Source: CADCTP01 sp963849885 (lineage in GTDB: Bacteria; Actinomycetota; Actinomycetes; Mycobacteriales; CADCTP01). From it: 64,000 bases of DNA. Position 1 is the stretch's first letter; every line of letters begins with the position of its first letter. Positions 9,436 to 17,675 of the stretch are shown here, one piece after another. Under the pieces are notes generated by a model. It made no database searches. It saw nothing but the letters and a program-made list of their open reading frames with translations, and was not told the DNA's origin. The stretch lies in the NCBI GenBank assembly GCA_963849885.1, contig CAWKIV010000023.1, positions 186,001 through 250,000 of the forward strand, in the 5' to 3' direction. A program made the translations under genes and the position numbers.

Positions 9436-9708
9436 CTACTGGCGCCAGGCGTTCTTCCGGCGGAAGTGGTCGCGGACCAGGATGAACACCAGGATCGCGA
9501 CGGTGCCGTAGAGCCACGGCGCCTGCGAGGTGTTGTAGTAGGTCGTCACGTTGTTGAGCAGCAGGAACACGACCGAGATCCAGCCGGCGATGCGCGCCCA
9601 CTTGCCCATGGACGCGTGCCAGCCCCAGTCCTCCGGCCGCTCGTGCGGCTGGGTGTCCGGGTGGGTGTCCGGGTCCCCGTGGGGCACCGCGTCGGCTCGC
9701 TCCGCCAT
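9436..9708 (-). CDS. DUF2631 small membrane protein
   Basis: 90 residues: an Asp/Pro/His-rich hydrophilic N-terminus, the motif PEDWGWHASMGKWAR, two predicted membrane helices (IAGWISVVFLLLNNVT; LYGTVAILVFILV) and a basic tail RDHFRRKNAWRQ. This is the actinobacterial DUF2631 pattern; function unknown. ATG 9708 is chosen over a start 13 codons earlier because it begins the conserved part. Confidence 0.85.
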   Translation of the reverse strand: MAERADAVPHGDPDTHPDTQPHERPEDWGWHASMGKWARIAGWISVVFLLLNNVTTYYNTSQAPWLYGTVAILVFILVRDHFRRKNAWRQ

Positions 9709-9744
9709 GCCGCCAATCCTGCCAGACCCGGGGCCGCCGTGGCT

Positions 9745-9889
9745 CACCGGCGCTGCACGGAGGCGAGCGTGGCGGCGGTCCGGAGGTCAGCCACGGGCCG
9801 CCGCTGGCGCCCTGGCCCATCGAGCAGTAGAGCCCCGGCACCGGACCGGTACGGGTCCGGGCGCACGGTGCCGTCGTCACTCCGGGCAA
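9745..9889 (-). pseudogene. Remnant of a trypsin-like (S1) serine peptidase
   Basis: On the minus strand one frame reads GLYCSMGQGASGGPWLTS, which matches the active-site serine block of secreted S1 peptidases (Cys, then GxSGGPW). Nothing upstream supplies the His or Asp blocks, and the frame is lost soon after. It looks like the surviving 3' fragment of a degraded gene in the 222-bp gap. The assignment rests on one motif. Confidence 0.4.
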
Positions 9890-9930
9890 CCACCCGCGGG
9901 ATCGTCGGAGGCGTGCGCCAGGATGTGCTC

Positions 9931-11901
9931 ATGGCCCTCTCGACCCCGATCCCGTACGGCGCCTGGCCGTCCCCGCTGACCGCCGCCGCCGTCGCCCGGG
10001 GCACGGTCCGGCTGTCCGCGCCGCGGCTGGTCGGCGCCGAGGTGTGGTGGGGCGAGGGCCGCCCGGAGGAGGGCGGCCGGTCGGTGGTGGTCCGTCGGGA
10101 CGCCGCCGGGGCGGTGCACGACCTGCTGCCGGCCGGGTGGAGCGCGCGCAGCCGGGTCCACGAGTACGGCGGGGTGTCCTGGCTGCCGGTGGACGGGGCG
10201 CTGGTCTTCGCCAGCTGGGCCGACCAGCGGGTCTACCGGGTCGCGCCGGGCGGCGAGCCGGAGCCGCTCACCCCGGAGCCGCCCGCGCCGGCCGCCTGGC
10301 GGTTCGCGGATCCCGTGCTGGCGCCGGGCGGGTCGGCGGTCTGGTGGGTCCGCGAGGCCCACACCTCCGACCCCGGCGGCGCGGTCACCCGCAGCCTGGT
10401 GTCCGTGCCGCTGGACGGCAGCCTGTCGGTGCGGGAGCTGGTCGGCGGCAGCGACTTCCTGGCCTCGCCGCGGGCGTCCCCGGACGGCACCCGGGTCGCC
10501 TGGCTGGCCTGGGACCACCCGCGGATGCCGTGGGACGGCACCGAGCTGCGGGTCGGCGTGCTCGGGCCGTCCGGGGCCGTCCAGGACGTGCGGACGGTGC
10601 TCGGCGGCGAGGCCGAGTCGGTGCTGCAGCCGGAGTGGGCGGACGCGGACACCCTCTACGCGGTGACCGACCGGACCGGCTGGTGGAACCTGCACCGGGT
10701 GCCCGTCGACGGCGGGCCGGCCGGCGATCCGGTGCCGCTGTGCCCGCGGGCGGAGGAGTTCGGCGGGCCGCTGTGGCAGCTCGGCCAGAGCACGTACGGG
10801 CTGCTCGGCGACGGCCGGCTGCTGGTCCGGCACGGCACCGACACGGACCTGCTCGGCGTGCTCGACCCGGCCACCGGCACGCTCACCGACCTCGACCTGC
10901 CGTACACGTCCTGGCAGCCGGCGCTGTCGGTGGCCGGCGACCGGGTGGTCGGGGTGGCCGCCGGGCCGGCGACCGCGCCGGCGGTGGTGCTGGTCGACGT
11001 CGCGGCCGGCACCTCCACCGAGCTGCGCACCTCGCTGGCCGACCCGCCGGACCCGGCCTACCTGCCGGCACCCGAGGCGGTGACCGTGCCGGGCCCGGGC
11101 GAGCGGGACGTGCACGCCTGGGTCTACCCGCCGCGGTCACCCTCCTGCGCGGCCCCGGACGGGGAGCTCCCGCCGTACGTGGTCTTCGTGCACGGTGGGC
11201 CGACCACCCACTCCCCCGGCGTCCTCGACCTGGAGAAGGCGTACTTCACCTCGCGGGGCATCGGCGTGGTGGACGTGAACTACGGCGGGTCGACCGGCTA
11301 CGGCCGGGCGTACCGGGAGCGGCTGCGCCGGCAGTGGGGCATCGTCGACGTGGAGGACTGCGTCGCCGCGGTGCAGGCGCTGGTGCGCGCCGGCGCCGCC
11401 GACCCGGCGCGGCTGGCGATCCGCGGCGGCTCGGCCGGCGGCTGGACCACGCTGGCCGCGCTCACCGGCACCGACGTCTTCGCCGCCGGCACGTCCCACT
11501 ACGGGGTGGCCGAGCTGATCGCCTTCGCCGCGGAGACGCACGACTTCGAGTCCCGGTACATCGACGGGCTGGTCGGCACGCTGCCGCAGGACCGGGACGT
11601 GTACGTGGAGCGGGCGCCGCTGTCGCACGTGGACCGGCTGTCCTGCCCGGTGCTGCTCACCCAGGGGCTGGACGACAAGGTGGTGCCGCCGGCGCAGGCC
11701 GAGCAGTTCGTGGCGGCGCTGGAGCGCAAGGGCATCCCGTACGCGTACCTGGCCTTCTCCGGCGAGCAGCACGGCTTCCGGCGGGCCGAGACCGTGGTGG
11801 CGGCGCTGGAGGCGGAGCTGTCGTTCTACGGGCAGGTGCTCGGCTTCACCCCGCCGGACGTGCCGGTGCTGCCGCTCTCCCGGGAGCCGGTCCGCTCCTA
11901 G
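9931..11901 (+). CDS. S9 family peptidase (prolyl oligopeptidase/acylaminoacyl-peptidase type)
   Basis: 656 residues: an N-terminal beta-propeller with repeated strands (DGTRVAWLAWDHPRMPWDGT, DRTGWWNLHRV), then an alpha/beta-hydrolase domain from about residue 410 (VVFVHGGPTTHSPG). The catalytic triad is visible: Ser501 in GGSAGGW, Asp581 or Asp582 in QGLDDKVVPP, His614 in GEQHGF. It should cleave short peptides in the cytoplasm; no signal peptide is seen. ATG 9931 is chosen; the open frame upstream is non-coding. A shift to another start within a few codons is possible. Confidence 0.92.
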   Translation: MALSTPIPYGAWPSPLTAAAVARGTVRLSAPRLVGAEVWWGEGRPEEGGRSVVVRRDAAGAVHDLLPAGWSARSRVHEYGGVSWLPVDGALVFASWADQRVYRVAPGGEPEPLTPEPPAPAAWRFADPVLAPGGSAVWWVREAHTSDPGGAVTRSLVSVPLDGSLSVRELVGGSDFLASPRASPDGTRVAWLAWDHPRMPWDGTELRVGVLGPSGAVQDVRTVLGGEAESVLQPEWADADTLYAVTDRTGWWNLHRVPVDGGPAGDPVPLCPRAEEFGGPLWQLGQSTYGLLGDGRLLVRHGTDTDLLGVLDPATGTLTDLDLPYTSWQPALSVAGDRVVGVAAGPATAPAVVLVDVAAGTSTELRTSLADPPDPAYLPAPEAVTVPGPGERDVHAWVYPPRSPSCAAPDGELPPYVVFVHGGPTTHSPGVLDLEKAYFTSRGIGVVDVNYGGSTGYGRAYRERLRRQWGIVDVEDCVAAVQALVRAGAADPARLAIRGGSAGGWTTLAALTGTDVFAAGTSHYGVAELIAFAAETHDFESRYIDGLVGTLPQDRDVYVERAPLSHVDRLSCPVLLTQGLDDKVVPPAQAEQFVAALERKGIPYAYLAFSGEQHGFRRAETVVAALEAELSFYGQVLGFTPPDVPVLPLSREPVRS

Positions 11902-11930
11902 GCGCGGGCTGTCCCCGGCATGCCCGGCCT

Positions 11931-11975
11931 GGTCCTCAGCCGATAGCCGCGCGTGCGCGGCGGGTCCTCAGCCGA
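11931..11975. terminator. Hairpin flanked by a 13-bp direct repeat, between convergent genes
   Basis: GCCGCGC-GT-GCGCGGC (11946-11961) can fold tightly and sits between the ends of the S9 peptidase and cdsA. It is bracketed by two identical copies of GGTCCTCAGCCGA (11931-11943, 11963-11975); the second copy overlaps the last codons of cdsA. A terminator role is likely by position; no T tract is present. Confidence 0.4.
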
Positions 11976-12813
11976 CCGGGGCGAAGGCGGACAGCAGCAG
12001 CCAGGACACCGCGGCGGCCGGCAGCAGCGAGTCCAGCCGGTCCATGATCCCGCCGTGCCCGGGCAGGATCGTGCCCATGTCCTTGATGCCGAGGTCGCGC
12101 TTGATCATCGACTCGACGAGGTCGCCGAGCGTGGCGGTGACCACGATCGCCAGCCCGAAGAGCGCGCCCTGCCACCAGGCGGCATCGAAGAAGACGGTGA
12201 GGAAGACGATCCCGCCGGCCACGCAGGCGACGGTCGACCCGCCGAAGCCCTCCCAGGACTTCGCCGGGCTGACCGTCGGCGCCATCGGGTGCCGGCCGAA
12301 GAGCACGCCGGCCGTGTACCCCCCGACGTCGCTGCACACCACCGTCGCGATGAAGGCGACCACCCGGCGGGCGCCGTCGTCCGGCGCGGCCAGCAGCACC
12401 GCGTAGCCGGCCAGGAAGGGCACGTACATCGCCACGAACACCGCGGTGGACACGTCCCGCAGGTAGCCGGTCGGGCCCTCGGCCAGCCGCCACACCACGC
12501 AGCCGAGCGCGGTGAGCAGGAAGGCCACGGCGAGCGCGCCGCCGCCGCGGAACCAGGCCAGCAGGTCCATGGCCAGCACGCCGGCCAGCAGCGGCACCAG
12601 CGGCGGGTGGGCACCGGCCCTGCCCAGCGCCCGGACCAGCTCCCAGACCGCGCCGGAGATCACCAGCACGAGCAGGATGACGAAGCCGAACCGGTACGTG
12701 AACAGGGTGCCGATGACGAGCGCGCCGAGCAGCAGGCCGACGCCGATCGCGGCGGGCAGGTTGCGCCCCGCGCCCCGCCGGCGCCGCTGCGACTCCACCG
12801 CCTCGGTCGCCAC
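11968..12813 (-). CDS. cdsA: Phosphatidate cytidylyltransferase
   Basis: Makes CDP-diacylglycerol from phosphatidic acid and CTP in the membrane, feeding phosphatidylglycerol, cardiolipin and phosphatidylinositol synthesis. 281 residues with about eight hydrophobic helices and the CdsA signature SMIKRDLGIKDMGTILPGHG followed by GIMDRLDS. The GTG at 12813 is preferred to an ATG seven codons upstream because GAAGGAGG lies at ideal distance before it. Downstream of frr in the conserved rpsB-tsf-pyrH-frr-cdsA block, after a gap of about 250 bp in which nothing was recognised. Confidence 0.93.
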   Translation of the reverse strand: MATEAVESQRRRRGAGRNLPAAIGVGLLLGALVIGTLFTYRFGFVILLVLVISGAVWELVRALGRAGAHPPLVPLLAGVLAMDLLAWFRGGGALAVAFLLTALGCVVWRLAEGPTGYLRDVSTAVFVAMYVPFLAGYAVLLAAPDDGARRVVAFIATVVCSDVGGYTAGVLFGRHPMAPTVSPAKSWEGFGGSTVACVAGGIVFLTVFFDAAWWQGALFGLAIVVTATLGDLVESMIKRDLGIKDMGTILPGHGGIMDRLDSLLPAAAVSWLLLSAFAPVG

Positions 12814-13068
12814 CGCGCCTCCTTCGCCATCCACCCGGTCCCCGACGACCGCAGTGCGCTCCTACCCCACCTTGGCGCTCCCCACCGCCCGCCCGGCCGG
12901 CCGCCCCGGCCGAGCCGCCCGGGCCGGGCCGTGCCGGTTGTGCCGAGCCGGTCGGGCCAGCCGGTCCCGCTCGACGCGCCGGGTCACCGGACCGGTGGCG
13001 GCCGGGTCACCGACCGGTGGCGGGCCGGCGCCCGAGGCGGGCGATCGGCGGCCAGCCGGCGGCGCCGC

Positions 13069-13626
13069 TCAGACCTCGAACAGCTCGGCTTCCTTGCGCT
13101 TTACCACCTCGTCGACGGTGTGCACGTACCGCGCCGTCGTCTCGTCCAGCTCCTTCTCGGCGCGCCGCACGTCGTCCTCGCCGACCTCGCCGTCCCGCGC
13201 CATCTTGTCCAGCGCGTCCTTGGCGTGCCGGCGGACGTTGCGGATCGAGACCTTCGCCTCCTCGCCCTTGTGCCGGGCCACCTTGGCCAGCTCGCGGCGC
13301 CGCTCCTCGGTCAGCTGCGGGAAGACCACCCGGATGACCATGCCGTCGTTCGTCGGGTTGACGCCGAGGTCGCTGTCCCGGATGGACCGCTCGATCGCGT
13401 TGAGCTGGCTCGGGTCGTACGGCTTGATCACCGCCATCCGCGCCTCGGACACGGTGATGCTCGCCATCTGCGGGATCGGGGTCGGCGAGCCGTAGTAGTC
13501 CACCTGCAGCCGGACGAACATCTGCGGGCTGGCCCGGCCGGTGCGCAGCGTGCCGAGGTCTTCGCGAGCCACCGACACGGCTTTCTCCATCTTCTCCTCG
13601 GCTTCGAGGAGCGTGTCGTCGATCAA
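13069..13626 (-). CDS. frr: Ribosome recycling factor
   Basis: 185 residues, the family length. Splits post-termination ribosomes with EF-G. Conserved blocks are visible: LRTGRASPQMF, YYGSPTPIPQMASI, NDGMVIRVVFPQLTEERR, and the C-terminal helix region KDALDKMARDGEVGEDD. Lies 39 bp after pyrH, same strand. Confidence 0.97.
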   Translation of the reverse strand: MIDDTLLEAEEKMEKAVSVAREDLGTLRTGRASPQMFVRLQVDYYGSPTPIPQMASITVSEARMAVIKPYDPSQLNAIERSIRDSDLGVNPTNDGMVIRVVFPQLTEERRRELAKVARHKGEEAKVSIRNVRRHAKDALDKMARDGEVGEDDVRRAEKELDETTARYVHTVDEVVKRKEAELFEV

Positions 13627-13665
13627 GGGAACCTCCCGGGTCGGCCGGCGGGGGGAGCCGGTGAG

Positions 13666-14574
13666 CTAGCCGGCGGAGCTGACCAGTGTGCCGATCCTCT
13701 CACCCGCGACGGCCCGGGTGATGTTCCCGTGGGTGAGAACGTCGAAGACGACGATCGGCAGGTGGTTGTCCATGCAGAGGCTCACCGCCGTGGCGTCCGC
13801 GACCCGCAGCCCCCGCTTGAGCACCTCGTCGTACTGCACCGTCTCGAAGAACGCCGCCTCCGGCACCAGCTTGGGGTCGGCGTCGAAGACGCCGCGCACG
13901 CCGTTCTTCCCCATCAGCAGCACCTGGCAGCCGATCTCCAGCGCCCGCTGGGCCGCGCAGGTGTCGGTGGAGAAGAAGGGCACCCCGAGGCCGCCCCCGA
14001 AGATGACCACCCGGCCCTTCTCCAGGTGCCGGATCGCGCGGCGCGGGATGTACGGCTCGGCGACCTGACCCATCGTGATCGCGGTCTGGACCCGGGTCTC
14101 CACGCCCTGCTTCTCCAGGAAGTCCTGGAGGGCCAGGCAGTTCATCACCGTGCCGAGGATGCCCATGTAGTCGGCCCGGGCCCGCTCCATCCCGCGCTCG
14201 GACAGCTCCTGGCCGCGGAAGTAGTTGCCGCCGCCGACCACGACCGCCACCTGGGCCCCGGTGCGCACCGCCGCGGCGATCTCCGCGGCGATGCGCGCGA
14301 CCACGTCCGGGTCGACGCCGAGCGCGCCGCCGCCGGCCAGCGCCTCGCCGGACAGCTTGAGCAGCACCCGCCGCCAGCCCCCCGGCGGCGAGTGCGAGCC
14401 GTCCGGCAGCGGCTCCGCCCCGAAGGGCGGCACCGGCTGCCGGGCGCGGCCGTCCGCGTACCGCTGGGTGGCACCGGGGTCGAACGCGGGCTCGCCGCTG
14501 TCGTACGCCGCCTCGATCCGCGGGTCGTCGAAGCCGGGCATCGGCGGTGGAGCCGCCCTGCTGGAGTCAGTCAC
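13666..14574 (-). CDS. pyrH: UMP kinase with a long N-terminal extension
   Basis: Phosphorylates UMP to UDP. The kinase proper starts at about residue 67 (WRRVLLKLSGEALAGG) and has the amino-acid-kinase blocks VVGGGNYFRGQEL, DYMGILGTVMN and GVRGVFDADPK. The preceding stretch of roughly 65 residues is Pro/Asp/Gly-rich and probably disordered; bacterial PyrH is usually about 240 residues, this one 302. The GTG at 14574 has a GGGAGGG site upstream, so the extension is likely translated, but a start close to the kinase domain cannot be excluded. Confidence 0.93.
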   Translation of the reverse strand: MTDSSRAAPPPMPGFDDPRIEAAYDSGEPAFDPGATQRYADGRARQPVPPFGAEPLPDGSHSPPGGWRRVLLKLSGEALAGGGALGVDPDVVARIAAEIAAAVRTGAQVAVVVGGGNYFRGQELSERGMERARADYMGILGTVMNCLALQDFLEKQGVETRVQTAITMGQVAEPYIPRRAIRHLEKGRVVIFGGGLGVPFFSTDTCAAQRALEIGCQVLLMGKNGVRGVFDADPKLVPEAAFFETVQYDEVLKRGLRVADATAVSLCMDNHLPIVVFDVLTHGNITRAVAGERIGTLVSSAG

Positions 14575-14616
14575 TGGCGGCCCTCCCCGCGTCTCGCCCG
14601 GTCGTGTCCCCCCGCC

Positions 14617-15438
14617 TCAGGCCTGTCCGACCTCGAAACGAGCGAACCGGGTCACGGTAACGCCCGCACCCTCCAGCAGCTGGCGGACCGTCTTCTTGGA
14701 GTCGTGCACCGAGGACTGCTCGGTCAGCACCGCGTCCTTGAAGAAGCCGTTGAGCCGGCCCTCGACGATGCGCGGCAGCGCCTGCTCCGGCTTGCCCTCC
14801 TCGCGGGCGGTCGCCTCGGCGATGCGGCGCTCGTTCTCCACCACGTCGGCCGGGACCTCGTCGCGGGTCACGTACGTCGGGCGGAGGGCCGCGACCTGCA
14901 TGGCGGCGCCGCGGGCGGCGGCCAGGTCGTCGCCGGTGAACTCGACCAGCACGCCGACCTGCGGCGGCAGATCGGGGTTGCGCCGGTGCAGGTAGGTGGC
15001 CACGGTGCCGTCGAAGACGACGAGCTTGGCCAGCTCGATCTTCTCGCCGATGACGCCGGCGACCGACTCGATGTTCTCCCGGACGGTCTTGCCGTCGGCG
15101 AGCTTCTCGTCCAGGAACGCCACGATGTCGGCCGGCTTGGTCGCCGCGGCGTGCGCCACGATGTCCGCGGCCAGCTGCTGGAACTGCTCGTTCTTGGCCA
15201 CGAAGTCGGTCTCGCAGGCGAGCTGGATCATCGCGCCCTCGGCCGCGGCGACCAGCCCGTTGGTCGCCTCCCGGCTCGCGGCCCGCTTGTCGATCCGGGC
15301 GCCGGCCTTGACCCGGAGCGCCTCGATCGCCTTGTCGAAGTCGCCCTCCGCCTCGGTCAGGGCGTTCTTGCTGTCCATCATGCCCGCGCCGGTGAGGTCG
15401 CGGAGCTTCTTCACGTCCGCTGCGGTGATGTTCGCCAT
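14617..15438 (-). CDS. tsf: Elongation factor Ts
   Basis: 273 residues. Recharges EF-Tu by GDP/GTP exchange. N-terminal UBA-like domain (ITAADVKKLRDLTGAGMMDS, KNALTEAEGDFDKAIEALR), then the core with ACETDFVAKNEQFQQLA. Begins at ATG 15438; the frame stays open upstream through rpsB but is not coding there. Between rpsB and pyrH as in nearly all bacteria. Confidence 0.97.
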   Translation of the reverse strand: MANITAADVKKLRDLTGAGMMDSKNALTEAEGDFDKAIEALRVKAGARIDKRAASREATNGLVAAAEGAMIQLACETDFVAKNEQFQQLAADIVAHAAATKPADIVAFLDEKLADGKTVRENIESVAGVIGEKIELAKLVVFDGTVATYLHRRNPDLPPQVGVLVEFTGDDLAAARGAAMQVAALRPTYVTRDEVPADVVENERRIAEATAREEGKPEQALPRIVEGRLNGFFKDAVLTEQSSVHDSKKTVRQLLEGAGVTVTRFARFEVGQA

Positions 15439-15542
15439 TGCTCGCTTCCTGCTCTCGTCGTCCTGCGCGTCCGTGGCAGGACGCGCTGCATTACACGCCG
15501 GCGACCGGCGGGGTGGCGCGGGGTCCGACCGGACCCCGCGCG

Positions 15543-16430
15543 TCAGGAGGTGGGCTGGGTGCTCGGCGCGGCGGCCGCACCGTTCTGCACCGCGCCGGCC
15601 CCGGCCTCGGCGGCCGGCTGCCCACCGCTGGTCAGCAGCTCGCGCTCCCACTCCGGCAGCGGCTCGTCCGCGCCCAGCTGCCCGGTCGCCTCCGGCTTCT
15701 CGCCGCCGTCGCCGTCGCCGCGGCCCGCGTTGGCCGTCGCGGAGGCGCGGCTCATCAGGCCCTCGGCCACCGCGTCGGCCACCACCCGGGTCAGCAGCGC
15801 CGCGCTGCGGATCGCGTCGTCGTTGCCCGGGATCTTGTAGTCGACCTCGTCCGGGTCGCAGTTGGTGTCCAGGATGGCCACCACCGGGATGCCCAGCTTG
15901 CGGGCCTCGCCGACCGCGATGTGCTCCTTCTTGGTGTCGATCACCCAGATGGCGCTCGGCACCCGGGCCATGTCCCGGATCCCGCCGAGCGTGCGCTCCA
16001 GCTTGTCCTTCTCCCGGGAGAGGATCAGCTGCTCCTTCTTGGTGAGCGACGCGTGGCTGCCCGTCTGCTCCATGACCTCCAGCTCCTTGAGCCGCTGGAG
16101 TCGCTTGTAGACGGTGGAGAAGTTGGTGAGCATGCCGCCCAGCCAGCGCTGGTTGACGAACGGCATCCCGACCCGCTGCGCCTGCTCGGCGACGACCTCC
16201 TGCGCCTGCTTCTTGGTGCCGACGAACAGGATCGTGCCGCCGTGGGCGACGGTCTCCTTGATGAACTCGTACGCCTTGTCGATGTACGTCAGCGTCTGCT
16301 GCAGGTCGATGATGTAGATGCCGTTGCGCTCGCTGAAGATGAAGCGCTTCATCTTCGGGTTCCACCGGCGGGTCTGGTGCCCGAAGTGGACGCCGCTGTC
16401 GAGCAGCTGCTTCATGGTGACGACGGCCAT
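15543..16430 (-). CDS. rpsB: 30S ribosomal protein S2
   Basis: 295 residues. Starts MAVVTMKQLLDSGVHFGHQT and carries WNPKMKRFIF, GTKKQAQEV, VNQRWLGGMLTNF and the DTNCDPDEVDYKIPGNDDAI block. The C-terminal 50 or so residues are an acidic, Ala/Gly-rich tail, longer than in E. coli but common in actinobacteria. ATG 16430 has GGAGGAGG upstream. First gene of the rpsB-tsf unit; promoters should lie in the 338-bp divergent gap. Confidence 0.97.
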   Translation of the reverse strand: MAVVTMKQLLDSGVHFGHQTRRWNPKMKRFIFSERNGIYIIDLQQTLTYIDKAYEFIKETVAHGGTILFVGTKKQAQEVVAEQAQRVGMPFVNQRWLGGMLTNFSTVYKRLQRLKELEVMEQTGSHASLTKKEQLILSREKDKLERTLGGIRDMARVPSAIWVIDTKKEHIAVGEARKLGIPVVAILDTNCDPDEVDYKIPGNDDAIRSAALLTRVVADAVAEGLMSRASATANAGRGDGDGGEKPEATGQLGADEPLPEWERELLTSGGQPAAEAGAGAVQNGAAAAPSTQPTS

Positions 16431-16768
16431 GCGTCGCGCCTCCTCCGCCGGGCTGTCGCAGCCCGGCCTTGCTGGGCCGGCGAACCGGCCCGTCCTCGGT
16501 TGTCGCGACGGCCGGGTGGCCGCCGCCCTGGTGTCCGGTGTCGCGACCGAGCCGTGCTCTCCGGGCTCGCCGGAGGGACCGAGGAGGGCCGCCACCTCCC
16601 AGCTCGTGGGAGGAGGACACGCGAAGTCGACCCGCCGGAGCGGGACGCACCAGCAGTGTACGGCGGCCGGGACCTGCGCTGCCAACCGGCTGTCCACAGG
16701 CCGCGGTTCTGTCCACAGATGCCGGCGGACCCCTGCCCGGCGCGCCGAGCAGGAACCAGGGTCCGGGC
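16431..16768. other. Divergent promoter region of rpsB and the M23 peptidase gene
   Basis: 338 bp without a recognisable gene. It holds the rpsB ribosome-binding site, several GC-rich partial inverted repeats and, near the M23 side, two CTGTCCACAG copies (separate entry). No clear -35/-10 pair could be picked with confidence. Confidence 0.5.
16690..16718. repeat. Paired TCCACAG motif, copy 1
   Basis: Two CTGTCCACAG copies whose starts are 19 bp apart. The pair contains TCCACAGGCCG-N7-GTCCACAG, which also occurs, inverted, upstream of yraN at 22457-22482. Each half resembles the actinobacterial DnaA box TTGTCCACA with one mismatch. Function unknown. Confidence 0.5.
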
Positions 16769-17594
16769 ATGAGCCGCCGCGCCCCCACCCAGCCCTCCTC
16801 CGTCCCACCCACGCGCCGGCCCACCACCGACCGCCCGGCGGCCGCGCCGCCTTCCGTCCACCTCGGCCGGCGGATCGTGCTGGTGCTGGTCCTCGCGCTC
16901 GCCGTGACGGGCTCGGCCGGTGCGAGCGTCGGCGCCGTCGACGACCCCGCGGGCCCAGGTGCGACGTCCGCCCGGCCGAGCGTCCGCGCCTGGCAGTGGC
17001 CGCTGCCCGGCCGACCGCCGGTCCTGCGCCGCTTCGACCCGCCGGCCTCGCCCTACGGTCCGGGTCACCGCGGCGTCGACCTCGGCGGGGCGCCCGGCGA
17101 CCCGGTGCTCGCCGCCGGCCCCGGAGTTGTCGTCTACGCCGGCGTGCTCGCCGGCCGGGGCGTGGTCTCGGTCCAGCACGCCAACGGTCTGCGCACCACC
17201 TACGAGCCGCTGGCGGTCGCCGTCGCGCGAGGCGCCGCCGTGTCCCGCGGTGCGGTCCTCGGCCGCCTGCTCGGCGGCCACGCCGGCTGCCCCTGGCCGG
17301 CCTGCCTGCACTGGGGGCTGCGCCGCGGCGAGACCTATCTCGACCCGCTGTCGCTGGTGCGCCGCGGCCCGGTCCGCCTTCTCCCGCTGCGCGGCGAGCC
17401 CTCGGCCCACGCCCTGCACCCGACCCGGACGAGCGGCCGTCCCGCGACATCGCCAGGACCGCCGGCGTGGCGCCCGCCGGCGGTCGATGCGGCATCGGCT
17501 GGCGCCGCCGCCCGCGGCGCTCAGGCGCCGGCGCCACCCGGACGGTCAGCCCGCGGTCCGCCGGTGTCCGGCCGGGACGCGCACCTCGAGCTGA
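16769..17594 (+). CDS. M23 family peptidase (peptidoglycan endopeptidase), 3' end uncertain
   Basis: A basic, Pro-rich N-terminus, one membrane/signal segment (IVLVLVLALAVTGSAGASVG) and an M23/LytM domain: PLPGRPPVLRRFDPP, YGPGHRGVDLGG (zinc-binding H..D), HANGLRTTYEPL, and CLHWGLRRGETYLDPLSL (second His pair). The domain is complete by about 17400. The literal frame then has no stop until 18328 and would run antisense through 650 bp of xerC, so I end the feature at 17594, the first stop in the next frame; a lost stop or small indel is likely. A wall hydrolase beside rpsB is a conserved actinobacterial arrangement. Confidence 0.75.
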
Positions 17595-17675
17595 GCCATC
17601 GTCGCCGGCGCCGCCTGGTCCGGCCGCCGCCGAGCCGCCAGGAACGTCTCGGCGGCGGCCTCCGCGGCGGAGCGG

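Noticed and set aside
11968..15840. A plus-strand frame of nearly 1300 codons
   Set aside because: Antisense shadow of cdsA, frr, pyrH, tsf and rpsB, all of which have clear family motifs on the minus strand.
16690..16718. A replication origin suggested by DnaA-box-like sequences
   Set aside because: Only two imperfect boxes, no AT-rich region and no dnaA/dnaN neighbours.
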